DNA of 64,000 bases from Micrococcus sp. (GCA_029961105.1 JASBVO010000004.1:124001-188000); one strand, 5' to 3'. Counted from the stretch's first letter, positions 19,284 through 27,979 are shown. The notes: generated from the letters alone by a model not told the origin. Numbers and translations are program-made.

Positions 19284-19949
19284 GTGGACACATCCCCTGA
19301 ACGCGCGCCTGACATGCTGGCCCAGCCGGCCGCCGGCCTGGCGGCTGCGCTGGCGGCAGACCCCGAGGCGGAGCTGCCCCCGGCCGGCGTGGACCAGCCG
19401 CGCATCGAGGCCGCGGTGCGGGAGATCCTCGAGGCCGTCGGCGAGGACCCGGACCGGGAGGGCCTGCAGGACACCCCGGCGCGGGTGGCCAAGGCCTATG
19501 CCGAGTTCTTCGCCGGGCTGCGGCAGGACCCGGCGGAGGTGCTGGGCACCACCTTCGACATCTCCCACGAGGAACTCGTGCTGGTGAAGGACATCTCCTT
19601 CTACTCCACCTGCGAGCACCACCTCGTCCCGTTCCACGGCACCGTGCACATCGGCTACATCCCCTCCAAGGAGGGCCGCGTCACCGGGCTGAGCAAGCTG
19701 GCCCGGCTGGTGGAGATCTACGCGCGGCGCCCCCAGGTGCAGGAGCGGCTGACCACCGAGGTCGTGGAGGCGCTCATGACCCACCTGCACCCGCGCGGGG
19801 CCATCGTGGTGGTCGAGGCCGAGCACCTGTGCATGTCCATGCGGGGCGTGCGCAAGCCCGGGGCCAAGACGGTCACCTCGGCCGTGCGCGGGCAACTGCG
19901 TGACGCCTCCACCCGGGCCGAGGCGATGAGCCTGATCCTGCACGGCTGA
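19284..19949 (+). CDS. folE: GTP cyclohydrolase I
   Basis: First enzyme of tetrahydrofolate synthesis, converting GTP to dihydroneopterin triphosphate. The 221-residue protein has the conserved [14 protein letters not shown] zinc and catalytic segment, then [20 protein letters not shown] and the third zinc-ligand segment ending [14 protein letters not shown]. The first 45 residues are an acidic/Ala-rich extension that precedes the first helix. The gene starts 10 bases after ftsH and heads the folate cluster folE-folP-folB-folK. Confidence 0.96.
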   Translation: MDTSPERAPDMLAQPAAGLAAALAADPEAELPPAGVDQPRIEAAVREILEAVGEDPDREGLQDTPARVAKAYAEFFAGLRQDPAEVLGTTFDISHEELVLVKDISFYSTCEHHLVPFHGTVHIGYIPSKEGRVTGLSKLARLVEIYARRPQVQERLTTEVVEALMTHLHPRGAIVVVEAEHLCMSMRGVRKPGAKTVTSAVRGQLRDASTRAEAMSLILHG

Positions 19950-20051
19950 ATCCTCCGCGCAGACTCCTCCACGACTGATCGCGCAGGACCCGCCCAGAGC
20001 GCCCCGACCGCTCCGCCACGCCCGGACCGACCGCAGACGAAAGGACCACGC

Positions 20052-20993
20052 ATGGACTCGATGGCAGCACAGGCAGGGATGGGACCGGCCACCGGACCGC
20101 TCACCGTCATCCGGAAGGTGCGGCGCCGGACGCTGGCGGACCTGCCCACCGACCGCACCCTGGTGATGGGCATCCTGAACGTCACCCACAACTCCTTCTC
20201 TGACGGTGGCGACTACCTGGACACGGAGACCGCCATCGAGCAGGGCCTGCGCCTGCACTACGCGGGGGCCGACCTGATCGACGTGGGCGGGGAGTCCACC
20301 CGGCCCGGGGCCGAGGCCATCGACCCGCTCACCGAGCAGAACCGCGTGCTACCGGTCATCGAGGCGCTGCTCAAGGCCGGTGCCGTGGTCTCCGTGGACA
20401 CCATGCACACCGCCACCGCCGAGGCCGCCCTGAAGCTGGGCGAGGTGATCATCAACGACGTCTCCGGGCTCAGCCACGAGCCGGACATGCCCGAGCTGAT
20501 CGCCCGCACCGGGGCGACCTACGTCCTGATGCACAACCGCGGGGACTCGCAGACCATGGACTCCCTCGCCGTCTACGACGACGTGGTCGAGGAGGTCCTC
20601 CAGGAGCTCACCCGGCTCAAGGACACGTTCCTGGCCGCCGGCGTGAAGCCGGAGCAGCTCATCCTGGACCCGGGCCTGGGCTTCGCCAAGTCCGGTGAGC
20701 AGAACTGGGAGCTGCTGCGCGGCCTGCCCCGGTTGATGACCCTCGGCCTGCCCGTGCTGGTGGCCGCCTCCCGCAAGCGCTTCCTCGGCACGCTGCTGGC
20801 CACGGACGCCGGCGCCGAGCCGGCTCCGAAGGACCGCGACCACGCCACGGCCGCGGTGTCCGCGCTCTCCGCCGTCCACGGGGCATGGGGCGTGCGCGTG
20901 CACGACGTGGAGTCCTCCCTGCACGCGGTCAAGACCGCCCGGGCCTGGGCCGGTCCCGGCGCGGGCCCGTCCCGGCTCAGCCCGGGGGCGTGA
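20052..20993 (+). CDS. folP: Dihydropteroate synthase
   Basis: Joins the pterin pyrophosphate to p-aminobenzoate; the target of sulfonamides. Signature strings are MGILNVTHNSFSDGG (pterin site), DVGGESTRPGAE (PABA loop), DPGLGFAKSGEQNW and VAASRKRFLG. The protein is 313 residues, about 30 longer than E. coli FolP through an N-terminal extension and a Gly/Pro-rich tail. AAAGGA precedes the ATG; in-frame ATGs a few codons later are possible alternatives. The stop overlaps the folB start. Confidence 0.96.
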   Translation: MDSMAAQAGMGPATGPLTVIRKVRRRTLADLPTDRTLVMGILNVTHNSFSDGGDYLDTETAIEQGLRLHYAGADLIDVGGESTRPGAEAIDPLTEQNRVLPVIEALLKAGAVVSVDTMHTATAEAALKLGEVIINDVSGLSHEPDMPELIARTGATYVLMHNRGDSQTMDSLAVYDDVVEEVLQELTRLKDTFLAAGVKPEQLILDPGLGFAKSGEQNWELLRGLPRLMTLGLPVLVAASRKRFLGTLLATDAGAEPAPKDRDHATAAVSALSAVHGAWGVRVHDVESSLHAVKTARAWAGPGAGPSRLSPGA

Positions 20994-21364
20994 GGGGCGT
21001 GCCGGACCGCATCACGCTGACCGGCCTGCGGGCCCGCGGCTTCCACGGGGTCTTCCCGGAGGAGAAGCGCGACGGCCAGGAGTTCATCACGGACGTCGTC
21101 GTGCACCTCGACACCACCCCGGCCTCCGCCTCGGACGAGTTGGCCCTGACCGTCAACTACGCCGAGATCGCCGGCTCCGTGCTCTCCGTGGTCACCGGGC
21201 AGCCGTTCGACCTCATCGAGACCGTCGCGGATCGTATCGCGCGCTCCGTCCTGGACACCCAGCCGGTGGCCGACGCCGTCGAGGTGACCGTGCACAAGCC
21301 GGGCGCGCCGATCGAGGCGGACTTCGCCGACGTCGCGGTCACCGTGCACCGGAGCCGGGCATGA
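20990..21364 (+). CDS. folB: Dihydroneopterin aldolase
   Basis: Cleaves dihydroneopterin to 6-hydroxymethyl-dihydropterin. The protein (about 124 residues) begins with DRITLTGLRARGFHGVFPEE and has the active-site features NYAEI (TVNYAEIAGSV) and VTVHKPGAPIEADFADV. The start is either the GTG at 20990, overlapping the folP stop as GTGA, or the GTG at 20999; the overlap favours the first. Its TGA overlaps the folK ATG. This tight coupling keeps the folate enzymes in fixed proportion. Confidence 0.93.
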   Translation: MRGVPDRITLTGLRARGFHGVFPEEKRDGQEFITDVVVHLDTTPASASDELALTVNYAEIAGSVLSVVTGQPFDLIETVADRIARSVLDTQPVADAVEVTVHKPGAPIEADFADVAVTVHRSRA

Positions 21365-22008
21365 GCCTGCCGGATCCCGACGCGCGGGCCGCGGACCCCG
21401 CGCAGGACCCGAACCCGGCGCAGGACCCGGTTCCGCCCCAGGAATCCGCGGACCCCGCGGCGGATACCCTTGACCGCGTTCCCGCGGCGCCCGTGGCGGC
21501 CGTCCTGGCCCTGGGCGCGAACCTCGGTGATCCCGCCGCCACCCTGCGGGCCGCCGTGCGCGAACTGGCCGGGCACGACGGGATCGAGCTGACCGGCGTC
21601 TCGCCCGTCGCGGTGACCGCCGCCGTCGGGGGGCCGGCCGGCCAACCGGACTACCTGAACCTGGTGCTGGCGGTGGAGACCACCCTGGCCCCGCGGCAGC
21701 TGCTCGCGGCCTGCCAGGCGGTGGAGCAGTCCCATCACCGCACCCGCGAGGTGCGCTGGGGCCCGCGCACCCTGGACGTGGACGTCATCACCTACGCCGG
21801 TCTCGCCTCCGCGGACCCGGAGCTGACCCTGCCCCATCCCAGGGCCCACGAACGGGCGTTCGTGCTCGCCCCGTGGTCCTGGCTGGACCCACAGGCCACC
21901 CTCGGTGGAGTCCGGGTGGCCGAGCTGGCCGCGCAGGCCGAGGACGCCGGCACCGTCCGCCGGCTGTCCGGCTCACCGGAGCACGGGACGGGGGCGCCGA
22001 CGTCATGA
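21361..22008 (+). CDS. folK: 2-amino-4-hydroxy-6-hydroxymethyldihydropteridine pyrophosphokinase
   Basis: Transfers pyrophosphate from ATP to the pterin alcohol, supplying the FolP substrate. Conserved segments are ALGANLGDPAATLR, the signature RWGPRTLDVDVITY with the metal-binding aspartates, and LPHPRAHERAFVL. The 215-residue protein carries an N-terminal tail of about 40 residues rich in Asp and Pro with a small repeat (DPAQDPNPAQDP) that is not part of the enzyme fold. Start and stop both overlap neighbours by 4 bases (ATGA). Confidence 0.95.
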   Translation: MSLPDPDARAADPAQDPNPAQDPVPPQESADPAADTLDRVPAAPVAAVLALGANLGDPAATLRAAVRELAGHDGIELTGVSPVAVTAAVGGPAGQPDYLNLVLAVETTLAPRQLLAACQAVEQSHHRTREVRWGPRTLDVDVITYAGLASADPELTLPHPRAHERAFVLAPWSWLDPQATLGGVRVAELAAQAEDAGTVRRLSGSPEHGTGAPTS

Positions 22009-22556
22009 CGTCCATCCGTCCGCTGTGGCTGCTGCTGGTCTTCGCCGGGACCGGCGTGGTGGGCTGGTTGGCGGCCCTGCTGGCCGCCGGGGCCGGGCTG
22101 GTCTCACCGGTCCTGGCCGCCTCCTCGGCAATCACCGTGGCCGCCGTGGCCGTGCTGGTGCTGGCCTTAGGGCTCCGCGTGCAGCGGGACAAGAGGCGCC
22201 CCCCGGCCGCCCGGATGAACCCCGTGGCCGCCGCCCGGACCCTGGTGCTGGCCCAGGCCGGTGCGTATGCCGGGGCACTGATCGCCGGCTGGCACGCCGG
22301 GGTGCTGGTGCACCTGGTCTCGGCCACCGGCTTCGGCACGCCCACCGTCAACGACGCCCTGCTGATGATCATCGGCGGGCTCGTCCTGGTTATCGTGGGG
22401 TTCGTGGTGGAGCAGTTCTGCCGACTGCCTCCCGAGGACGGGGCGGACGGCACCATCAACGGGTCCGGAACGGATTCGAACGGGAGCCAGCGCAACGCGG
22501 GCCCCGCCTACGGCACGGAGGGGGAAGGCGGCTATGCCCGGTCCACAGGACGGTGA
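22005..22556 (+). CDS. DUF3180 membrane protein
   Basis: The ATG at 22005 overlaps the folK stop and gives 183 residues (MTSIRPLWLLLVF). Four hydrophobic segments are visible: residues 5-28, 32-57, about 74-97 and 117-137. The tail is polar with Gly/Ser/Asn. The family is actinobacterial and regularly follows folK; its function is not known. Context only links it to folate and envelope genes. Confidence 0.8.
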   Translation: MTSIRPLWLLLVFAGTGVVGWLAALLAAGAGLVSPVLAASSAITVAAVAVLVLALGLRVQRDKRRPPAARMNPVAAARTLVLAQAGAYAGALIAGWHAGVLVHLVSATGFGTPTVNDALLMIIGGLVLVIVGFVVEQFCRLPPEDGADGTINGSGTDSNGSQRNAGPAYGTEGEGGYARSTGR

Positions 22557-23058
22557 CCTCAGGACCCTCGAGGGAGTGGACTGGACGCCGGTCTCCGAGA
22601 AACTCATCCCGGCGCGGCTCGTGGGGGAGGCCATCGGCGCGGTGGTCTTCCTGGCCATCGTCTCGGTCCCCCTGGTCCTGGTGCTGACCGGCGTCTGGCC
22701 CGCCTATCCGGCCTGGCTGGCCTGGGGGCTGCCGGCCGTGGTGCTCGCGTGGTCGCTCGTCGACATCCTGCTGGTGCCCCGGCGTGTCCGGGCGATCGGC
22801 TATGCCGAGCGCGAGGACGACTTCCTGGTGAAGTCCGGCCTCTTCTTCCGCCGCGTGCTCGCCGTGCCCTACGGCCGGCTGCAGTACCTCGACGTCAAGG
22901 AGGGCCCGGTGCAACGGCACTTCGGCATCCGCACCCTCGAGTTGCAGACCGCCTCGGCCTCCACCAACGCGACGCTGCCGGGGATCCCGGTCGAGGACAG
23001 CGAACGCCTGCGTGACCAGCTCATGGCCCGCGGCCAGGCCCGGCTGGCGGGGCTGTGA
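22534..23058 (+). CDS. Bacterial PH-domain membrane protein (YdbS-like)
   Basis: The 174-residue protein has two membrane helices (about residues 31-55 and 58-80) followed by a bacterial PH domain (bPH2, formerly DUF304) with RVRAIGYAEREDDFLVKSG and FRRVLAVPYGRLQYLDVKEG. Start chosen at ATG 22534 with GGGGAAGG upstream; it overlaps the DUF3180 gene by 23 bases. Proteins of this type come in pairs with a larger multi-PH partner, as here. In Bacillus the YdbS/YdbT pair is linked to resistance to an amylolysin-type bacteriocin; whether that applies here is unknown. Confidence 0.82.
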   Translation: MPGPQDGDLRTLEGVDWTPVSEKLIPARLVGEAIGAVVFLAIVSVPLVLVLTGVWPAYPAWLAWGLPAVVLAWSLVDILLVPRRVRAIGYAEREDDFLVKSGLFFRRVLAVPYGRLQYLDVKEGPVQRHFGIRTLELQTASASTNATLPGIPVEDSERLRDQLMARGQARLAGL

Positions 23059-24884
23059 CCGAGCGGCCCCAGCCCGGGCCTGCCGGGGCCGGGAACGCCC
23101 AGCCCGAGCGGCCGGGGACCGGGAACACCCAGCCCGAGCGTCCCGGGGCCGGCAGTGCCCAGCCCGGGCGTCCGGCGTCGGGGAACGGAAGTGAACAGGT
23201 CCGGCCTTCCCGTCCAGCCCGGTCGGCGGCCGCCGACGGCGGATGGCACCGCGTGCACCCGATCAGCCCTTGGGTGCGCGGCTGGGTGGTGCTGGTCGGC
23301 CTGCTGTTCGTGGCCAGCCAGTCCGTGGGGGAGGACCTGGTCCGCTCGCTCCTGGGAGCCGGGGAGTTCCAGGCCGCCGAGGGGCTGTGGATCACCCTGG
23401 CGATCTACGGGGCGGTCTTCGTGGTCATGGTGGTGGTCTACTACTTCTCCTGGCGGTTCACGAAGTACCGGCTGGACACCGAGCAGGTGCTGCTGGACAC
23501 CGGCGTGATCTTCCGCCAGCACCGGCGCGTGCGGTATGACCGCGTCCAGGCCGTGGACATCCGCCAACCGCTGCTGGCCCGCGTGTTCGGGCTGGCCGAG
23601 CTGAAGTTCGAGGCGGCCGACGGCGGCGAGACCGCCATGCAGCTGGCCTTCATCAAGGAGGATGAGGCCCGGATCCTGCGGGCGGAGATCATGGGCCGCG
23701 CCGCCGGCCTCCAAGCGGGGGCCGACCCGGTGCAGGCCGCGGAGCGCGGTGCCGCGGCTGCGGCGGCCGTCGCCGGTGAGGGGGTCGCCGGTACCGGGGT
23801 GGCCGGTGGGGGGACAGCTGGCATCGGCCACGGCCGGAGCGGGACTGCCGCGCTGGACGGCGCCCCGCCGTCAGCACCCGGTACCGGGGCAGCCCAGCGC
23901 ATCGCCCCGGGGCCCATGCCGGAGGCTCCGGAGCAGGTCATGCTGCAGGTGCCGGTGAAGCGTCTGGTCGGGTCGCTGCTGCTCTCCTCCGGCCTGGCGT
24001 GGATGGCCGGGATCCTGCTGCTCCTCGTGCTGGGCGCGTTCTTCGCCGACGTGCTCCTTCCCAGCAGTGAGGAGGACCCGTGGAGCATGGTCTTCCTGCT
24101 CTCCCTGATCCCCTTCGCCTTCTCGCTCGCGGGTTTCCTGTGGTCCGGGTTCAACAAGGGCTACAACTTCACGGTGGCCACCTCCCCGGACGGCATGCGG
24201 CTGCGCTACGGCCTGCTGGAGACCTCCCAGCAGACCGTCCCGCCGGGCCGCGTGCAGGCCGTGCGCATCCAGCAGGGCCTGTTCTGGCGCGCCCTGGGCT
24301 GGTACCGGATGAACGTCAACGTGGCCGGCTACGGGGTCAGCGCCGAGGGCGGGGGCACGGACAAGTCCCTGGTGCTGCCCGTCGGGACCCTGGAGGACGT
24401 GCTGCGCGTGCTCTCCGTGGTGGCCCCGGATCCCGGGGTGGAGGACGCCCCCGAGGTCATCCGGGCCGGGGTGACGGGCCTGGGCACCGGGCACGGCTTC
24501 ACCTGTTCCCCGCGGCGCGTGCGGTGGCTGGACCCCCTGACCTGGCGGCGCAACGCCTTCCGCTCCACCCGAACTCTGCTGATGCTCCGCTCGGGCCGGC
24601 TGGAGCGGTCCCTGGTCCTAATGCCGCACGAGCGCATCCAGTCGATCGACGTCCGCCAGGGTCCGCTGGAGCGCCGGCTGCGGGTGGCCAGCCTGCGGTT
24701 CCACTCCACGCCCGGGAGCATCGACCCCACCCTGCACCACGCGGAGGCCGACATCGCGACCCGGCTCTTCCTCGAGGAGGCGGACATCGCCGCCGTCTCG
24801 CGGCGCATGCAGGACCGCAACCGGTGGATGCGGCCCGAGGAACTGGCCCGGTTCGAACAGCGCACCCGGCAGGCCGTCGAATGA
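23055..24884 (+). CDS. Multi-PH-domain membrane protein (YdbT-like)
   Basis: The 609-residue partner of the preceding gene starts at a GTG overlapping its stop (GTGA). It has paired membrane segments near residues 75-93 and 115-135, a PH domain (YRLDTEQVLLDTGVIFRQHR and RYDRVQAVDIRQPLLARVFG), a Gly/Ala-rich linker, a second membrane pair near residues 305-360, then two more PH-like units with VPPGRVQAVRIQQGLFWRAL and MPHERIQSIDVRQGPLERRL. The three related 'RvQ..di.QG...R' strings show the repeats. The N-terminal 45 residues contain three 10-residue repeats. Likely a membrane complex with the YdbS-like protein; role unknown. Confidence 0.82.
   Translation: MTERPQPGPAGAGNAQPERPGTGNTQPERPGAGSAQPGRPASGNGSEQVRPSRPARSAAADGGWHRVHPISPWVRGWVVLVGLLFVASQSVGEDLVRSLLGAGEFQAAEGLWITLAIYGAVFVVMVVVYYFSWRFTKYRLDTEQVLLDTGVIFRQHRRVRYDRVQAVDIRQPLLARVFGLAELKFEAADGGETAMQLAFIKEDEARILRAEIMGRAAGLQAGADPVQAAERGAAAAAAVAGEGVAGTGVAGGGTAGIGHGRSGTAALDGAPPSAPGTGAAQRIAPGPMPEAPEQVMLQVPVKRLVGSLLLSSGLAWMAGILLLLVLGAFFADVLLPSSEEDPWSMVFLLSLIPFAFSLAGFLWSGFNKGYNFTVATSPDGMRLRYGLLETSQQTVPPGRVQAVRIQQGLFWRALGWYRMNVNVAGYGVSAEGGGTDKSLVLPVGTLEDVLRVLSVVAPDPGVEDAPEVIRAGVTGLGTGHGFTCSPRRVRWLDPLTWRRNAFRSTRTLLMLRSGRLERSLVLMPHERIQSIDVRQGPLERRLRVASLRFHSTPGSIDPTLHHAEADIATRLFLEEADIAAVSRRMQDRNRWMRPEELARFEQRTRQAVE
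23085..23174 (+). repeat. Three 30-bp tandem repeats at the 5' end of the YdbT-like gene
   Basis: The units encode GAGNAQPERP, GTGNTQPERP and GAGSAQPGRP. They are imperfect at the DNA level and preserve the reading frame. Confidence 0.8.
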
Positions 24885-25786
24885 CCTCGCCGTTCAGCGG
24901 AGCGCCGGCCGGCCGCCCAGGCCGGCTGGGGATCGGGATCATCGGCGCCGGCAAGGTCGGCGCCGTGCTGGGGGCCGCGCTGCGCAACGCCGGGCACGCC
25001 GTCACGGGAGTCCACGCGGTCTCGGAGGCCTCCCGGACCCGGGCGGAGTCGCTGCTGCCCGACGTGCCCGTGCTGGAGATCCCGGAGATCCTGCGCCGGG
25101 CCGAGCTGGTGCTGTTCGCCGTCCCCGACGACGTCCTGCCCGAGCTGGTCTCCGGCCTCGCGGACGCCGGGCACTTCCAGACCGGTCACCTGGTGGTCCA
25201 CACCTCCGGCCGGCACGGGGTGTCCGTGCTGGACCCGGTGCGCGCCGCCGGGGCGATCCCGCTGGCCATCCACCCGGCGATGTCCTTCACCGGCCTGAGC
25301 CTGGACATCGCGCGGCTGGCGGACTGCATGTTCGGGGTCACGGCGGACGCCATCGTGCTGCCGGTCGCCCAGGCGCTCGTGGTGGAGATGGGTGGGGAAC
25401 CCGCGGTCATCGCGGAGGCGGACCGCGGCACCTACCACGCCGCGCTGGCGCACGCCTCGAACCATCTGGTCACCCTCACCGCCCAGTCCGCGCAACTGCT
25501 GGCCTCGATCGGCGTGGAGCAGACGGACCGGATGCTCTCGCCGCTCATGCACGCCTCCCTGGAGAACGCCCTGGCCAACGGGGACGGCGCCCTCACCGGG
25601 CCGGTGGCCCGCGGGGACGTGGGTACCGTGCGCCGGCACCTGGAGGTGCTGGGTGCCGAGGGCGTGCCGGCCGACGTCGGGCAGGCCTACCGGGCCATGG
25701 CGCGGGCGACGGCGGTGCGTGCCCTGATGCGCGGGGCGCTGTCCGAGGCCACGGTCGCCGAGCTGCTGGACGTGCTGGGAGACTGA
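24881..25786 (+). CDS. Rossmann-like / DUF2520 protein
   Basis: The ATG at 24881 overlaps the preceding stop and gives 301 residues. The N-terminal dinucleotide-binding motif is IGIIGAGKVGAVLGAAL (about residues 18-34), followed by a Rossmann fold with ELVLFAVPDDVLPELV and the DUF2520 C-terminal helical domain (YHAALAHASNHLVTL, GPVARGD). It resembles NADP-dependent ketopantoate/6-phosphogluconate-like dehydrogenases but the substrate is unknown. In many actinobacteria this gene lies directly before panC; here a three-gene cassette separates them. Confidence 0.85.
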   Translation: MTSPFSGAPAGRPGRLGIGIIGAGKVGAVLGAALRNAGHAVTGVHAVSEASRTRAESLLPDVPVLEIPEILRRAELVLFAVPDDVLPELVSGLADAGHFQTGHLVVHTSGRHGVSVLDPVRAAGAIPLAIHPAMSFTGLSLDIARLADCMFGVTADAIVLPVAQALVVEMGGEPAVIAEADRGTYHAALAHASNHLVTLTAQSAQLLASIGVEQTDRMLSPLMHASLENALANGDGALTGPVARGDVGTVRRHLEVLGAEGVPADVGQAYRAMARATAVRALMRGALSEATVAELLDVLGD

Positions 25787-25977
25787 TCTGCCGTCCCGGC
25801 GACCGGCGCTTCTGGCACCCTCTGATCATCGGGACACCCCGGCTCGTCCAGCCGCCTCTTCCGAGAGCTGAAGTGGGGCCCAGCTCTAGTCAAGGTGGGG
25901 GCCTGTTGGTCTAGTGTCCCGACCAACGGCCCGCGGATACCTCAGGAACCGCGGCCCTGATCCGAGAGGGAATCCAT

Positions 25978-26775
25978 ATGACTCAGAATCCGGAGTACTC
26001 AAGGACATCGGTCGGCGGAGCTCGGGAGACCGCTCGTCAGACCAAGGACCAGGCCCAGCAGGAAGCCGGGCGGCTGGGCTCCGAGGCCCAGGGCGCCGCA
26101 CGGGACGTGGCCGGCACCGCCAGGGACGAGGCCGTGAACGTCAAGGACGAGGCTGTTGGCCAGGCCAAGGACCTCGCCGCCTCGGCCAAGCAGGAGGCCT
26201 CCTCACAACTGTCCACGCAGCAGCAGCGGCTGGCCGTCCAGACCCGTGGCATCTCCGATGACCTCGAGCGCATCTCCCGCGGTGAGCGGCCCCAGTCCGA
26301 CCTGGTGAACCAGGCCGTGACGATGCTCTCCCAGCGGGCGCGCCGGGTCACCGAGCACCTGGAGACCCGGGAGCCCATGGACCTGCTCGACGACGTGCGG
26401 CGGTTCGCCGCCCGGCGGCCCGGGACCTTCCTGGCCATCGCCGCCGGGGTGGGGCTGCTCGCCGGCCGGCTGACGCGGGGCTTGAAGGACGCCCACGACG
26501 ACGAGGCCGATCGTTACGGGTACGTGGGCGGCCGGTATGCCGGCCAGGCTCCGCCGCTTCCGCCCCAGCCGCCCACGGTCACCGGCACCGAACTGCCGGA
26601 GGTCATGGGCACGCCCGGTGTCCCGGGCACGACGGGCGCGCCGGCGACGACCGGCATTCCCGGCACGACGGGGGTCCCGGGCACGACGGGGGTTCCCGGT
26701 ACGACGGGGGTCCCGGGGGCGACCACGGGCAACCCTGATCCGTACGGCACCGACCTGCCGGGAGGCCGCCCGTGA
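25978..26775 (+). CDS. LEA/YtxH-like stress protein with collagen-like tail
   Basis: The 265-residue protein starts with about 75 residues of charged, Ala-rich helix (TARQTKDQAQQEAG, AKDLAASAKQEA) reminiscent of LEA and CsbD-type proteins. A middle segment (QAVTMLSQRARRVTEHLETR) leads to a short hydrophobic helix (PGTFLAIAAGVGLLAGRL, about residues 144-161). The C-terminus contains Gly-x-y triplets (GIPGTTGVPGTTGVPG). GAGAGGG precedes the ATG. It overlaps the next gene by 4 bases. A structural or stress-related envelope role is inferred from composition and neighbours; the precise function is unknown. Confidence 0.6.
   Translation: MTQNPEYSRTSVGGARETARQTKDQAQQEAGRLGSEAQGAARDVAGTARDEAVNVKDEAVGQAKDLAASAKQEASSQLSTQQQRLAVQTRGISDDLERISRGERPQSDLVNQAVTMLSQRARRVTEHLETREPMDLLDDVRRFAARRPGTFLAIAAGVGLLAGRLTRGLKDAHDDEADRYGYVGGRYAGQAPPLPPQPPTVTGTELPEVMGTPGVPGTTGAPATTGIPGTTGVPGTTGVPGTTGVPGATTGNPDPYGTDLPGGRP
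26653..26724 (+). repeat. Four 18-bp repeats encoding a collagen-like segment
   Basis: Near-identical units encode GIPGTT, GVPGTT, GVPGTT and GVPGAT, in frame within the LEA-like gene. Confidence 0.85.
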
Positions 26776-27293
26776 CCACCGATCCCCACCAGCACAGGCC
26801 GACTCCCGCCAGTGCCGTCCCGGGGGCCGGCGCGGGAGCCTCCGGTGCCGGCCGGCCGGCGTCGGGCTCGGGATCCACCGAGGCACCGATGCCGGAGGCC
26901 GAGTACCGGGCCCGGAACGAGTCCCTGGGCGAGATGTTCGCCAGCTTCTCGGAGAACCTCGGCACGCTGGTGCGGCAGGAGATCGCGCTGGCCAAGGCCG
27001 AGGCGACCGTGGAGGCGAAGAAGGCCGGGACCGGGGCGGGGATGCTCGCCGGCGCGGCCGTGGCCGGCTTCCTCGTGCTGCTGTTCCTGTCCATGGCCCT
27101 GATGTGGGCCCTGGGTTCCGTGATGCACGTGGGCTGGGCGGCGCTGATCGTCGCGGTGGTGTGGGCCATCGTGGCCGCCATCCTGGCCGTCACGGGCAAG
27201 AAGTACTTCGACCGCATGAAGGGTCTGCGCCAGACCCAGGAGACGGTTCAGGAGATCCCGCCGACGCTGAACCCGAACAAGGAGACGCCATGA
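26772..27293 (+). CDS. Holin-like DUF1469 (actinobacteriophage holin superfamily III) membrane protein
   Basis: The 173-residue protein has a disordered N-terminus of about 45 residues, an amphipathic segment (SLGEMFASFSENLGTLVRQE) and two membrane helices (GMLAGAAVAGFLVLLFLSMAL and AALIVAVVWAIVAAILAVTG). This matches the DUF1469 / 'phage holin family' profile. Chromosomal members are not evidence of phage; no lysin or phage genes are nearby. GTG start overlapping the upstream stop, ATGA overlap with the next gene. Probably an envelope stress protein acting with its neighbours. Confidence 0.75.
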   Translation: MTTDPHQHRPTPASAVPGAGAGASGAGRPASGSGSTEAPMPEAEYRARNESLGEMFASFSENLGTLVRQEIALAKAEATVEAKKAGTGAGMLAGAAVAGFLVLLFLSMALMWALGSVMHVGWAALIVAVVWAIVAAILAVTGKKYFDRMKGLRQTQETVQEIPPTLNPNKETP

Positions 27294-27925
27294 GCAACAA
27301 TCCCGACGAGATCCGCGCCGACATCGAGCGCACCCGGCACGAGCTCAGCCGCGACGTGGACGCGCTGGCCGAGAAGGCGAGCCCCACCCGGGCCGTCTAC
27401 CGGCAGGGCGACCGCGTGCGCGAAGGTCTGACCAACATCAAGGAGTCCGTCATGGGCAGCCCCACCGACCCGTACTCCAGCACTTCGTCGCCCGGGCTCC
27501 GGGACCGGGCCGGGGACGCCGCCCATGAGGTGCAGCACCGGGCCGAGGACGCCGTGCACGCCGTCCAGCAGGCCCCGGCCCAGGTCCGGCGCCGCACCCG
27601 CGGCAACCCGCTCGCGGCCGGCCTGATCGCGCTGGGCGCCGGCTGGCTGGTCGGTTCCCTCATCCCGGCCTCCCGGGCCGAACAGGAGGCCGCCGAGAGG
27701 GTCAAGGACCAGGCCACCCCGCTGGTGGAGGAGGCCAAGTCCGCGGCCCAGCAGATGGGCGAGCACCTCAAGCCGCAGGCCCAGGAGGCGATGGCATCCG
27801 TCAAGGACACCGCCACCGCCGGGGCGGAGCACGTCAAGGCCGAGGGCCAGGACAAGGCCAGCCAGCTCAAGGACGAGTCCGCCCAGGCCGCCCGCAACGT
27901 CAAGGGAACGACAGAGCGCTACTGA
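27290..27925 (+). CDS. DUF3618 protein with membrane anchor and LEA-like tail
   Basis: The ATG at 27290 overlaps the preceding stop and gives 211 residues. The N-terminus NPDEIRADIERTRHELSRDV followed by DALAEKASP is the DUF3618 signature. A membrane helix (PLAAGLIALGAGWLVGSLIP) lies near residue 105-124, and the tail is repetitive, charged and Ala-rich (EEAKSAAQQMGEHLKPQAQE, VKDTATAGAEHVKAEGQD), like the first gene of the cassette. The three genes form one coupled operon ended by a strong hairpin. Function unknown. Confidence 0.78.
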   Translation: MSNNPDEIRADIERTRHELSRDVDALAEKASPTRAVYRQGDRVREGLTNIKESVMGSPTDPYSSTSSPGLRDRAGDAAHEVQHRAEDAVHAVQQAPAQVRRRTRGNPLAAGLIALGAGWLVGSLIPASRAEQEAAERVKDQATPLVEEAKSAAQQMGEHLKPQAQEAMASVKDTATAGAEHVKAEGQDKASQLKDESAQAARNVKGTTERY

Positions 27926-27950
27926 GACCACTCGCGGATAGAGGTACGCC

Positions 27951-27979
27951 GCCGCCCGGGGCTCCCTGCCCCGGGCGGC
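27951..27979 (+). terminator. Hairpin ending the LEA/holin/DUF3618 operon
   Basis: GCCGCCCGGGG and CCCCGGGCGGC form a perfect 11-bp stem around a 7-base loop, 25 bases after the stop. A short TTT occurs 5 bases downstream. Confidence 0.6.

Noticed and set aside
26772-27293. Holin-like gene as a sign of prophage
   Set aside because: DUF1469 proteins are common in actinobacterial chromosomes; there is no lysin, capsid, integrase or attachment repeat nearby.
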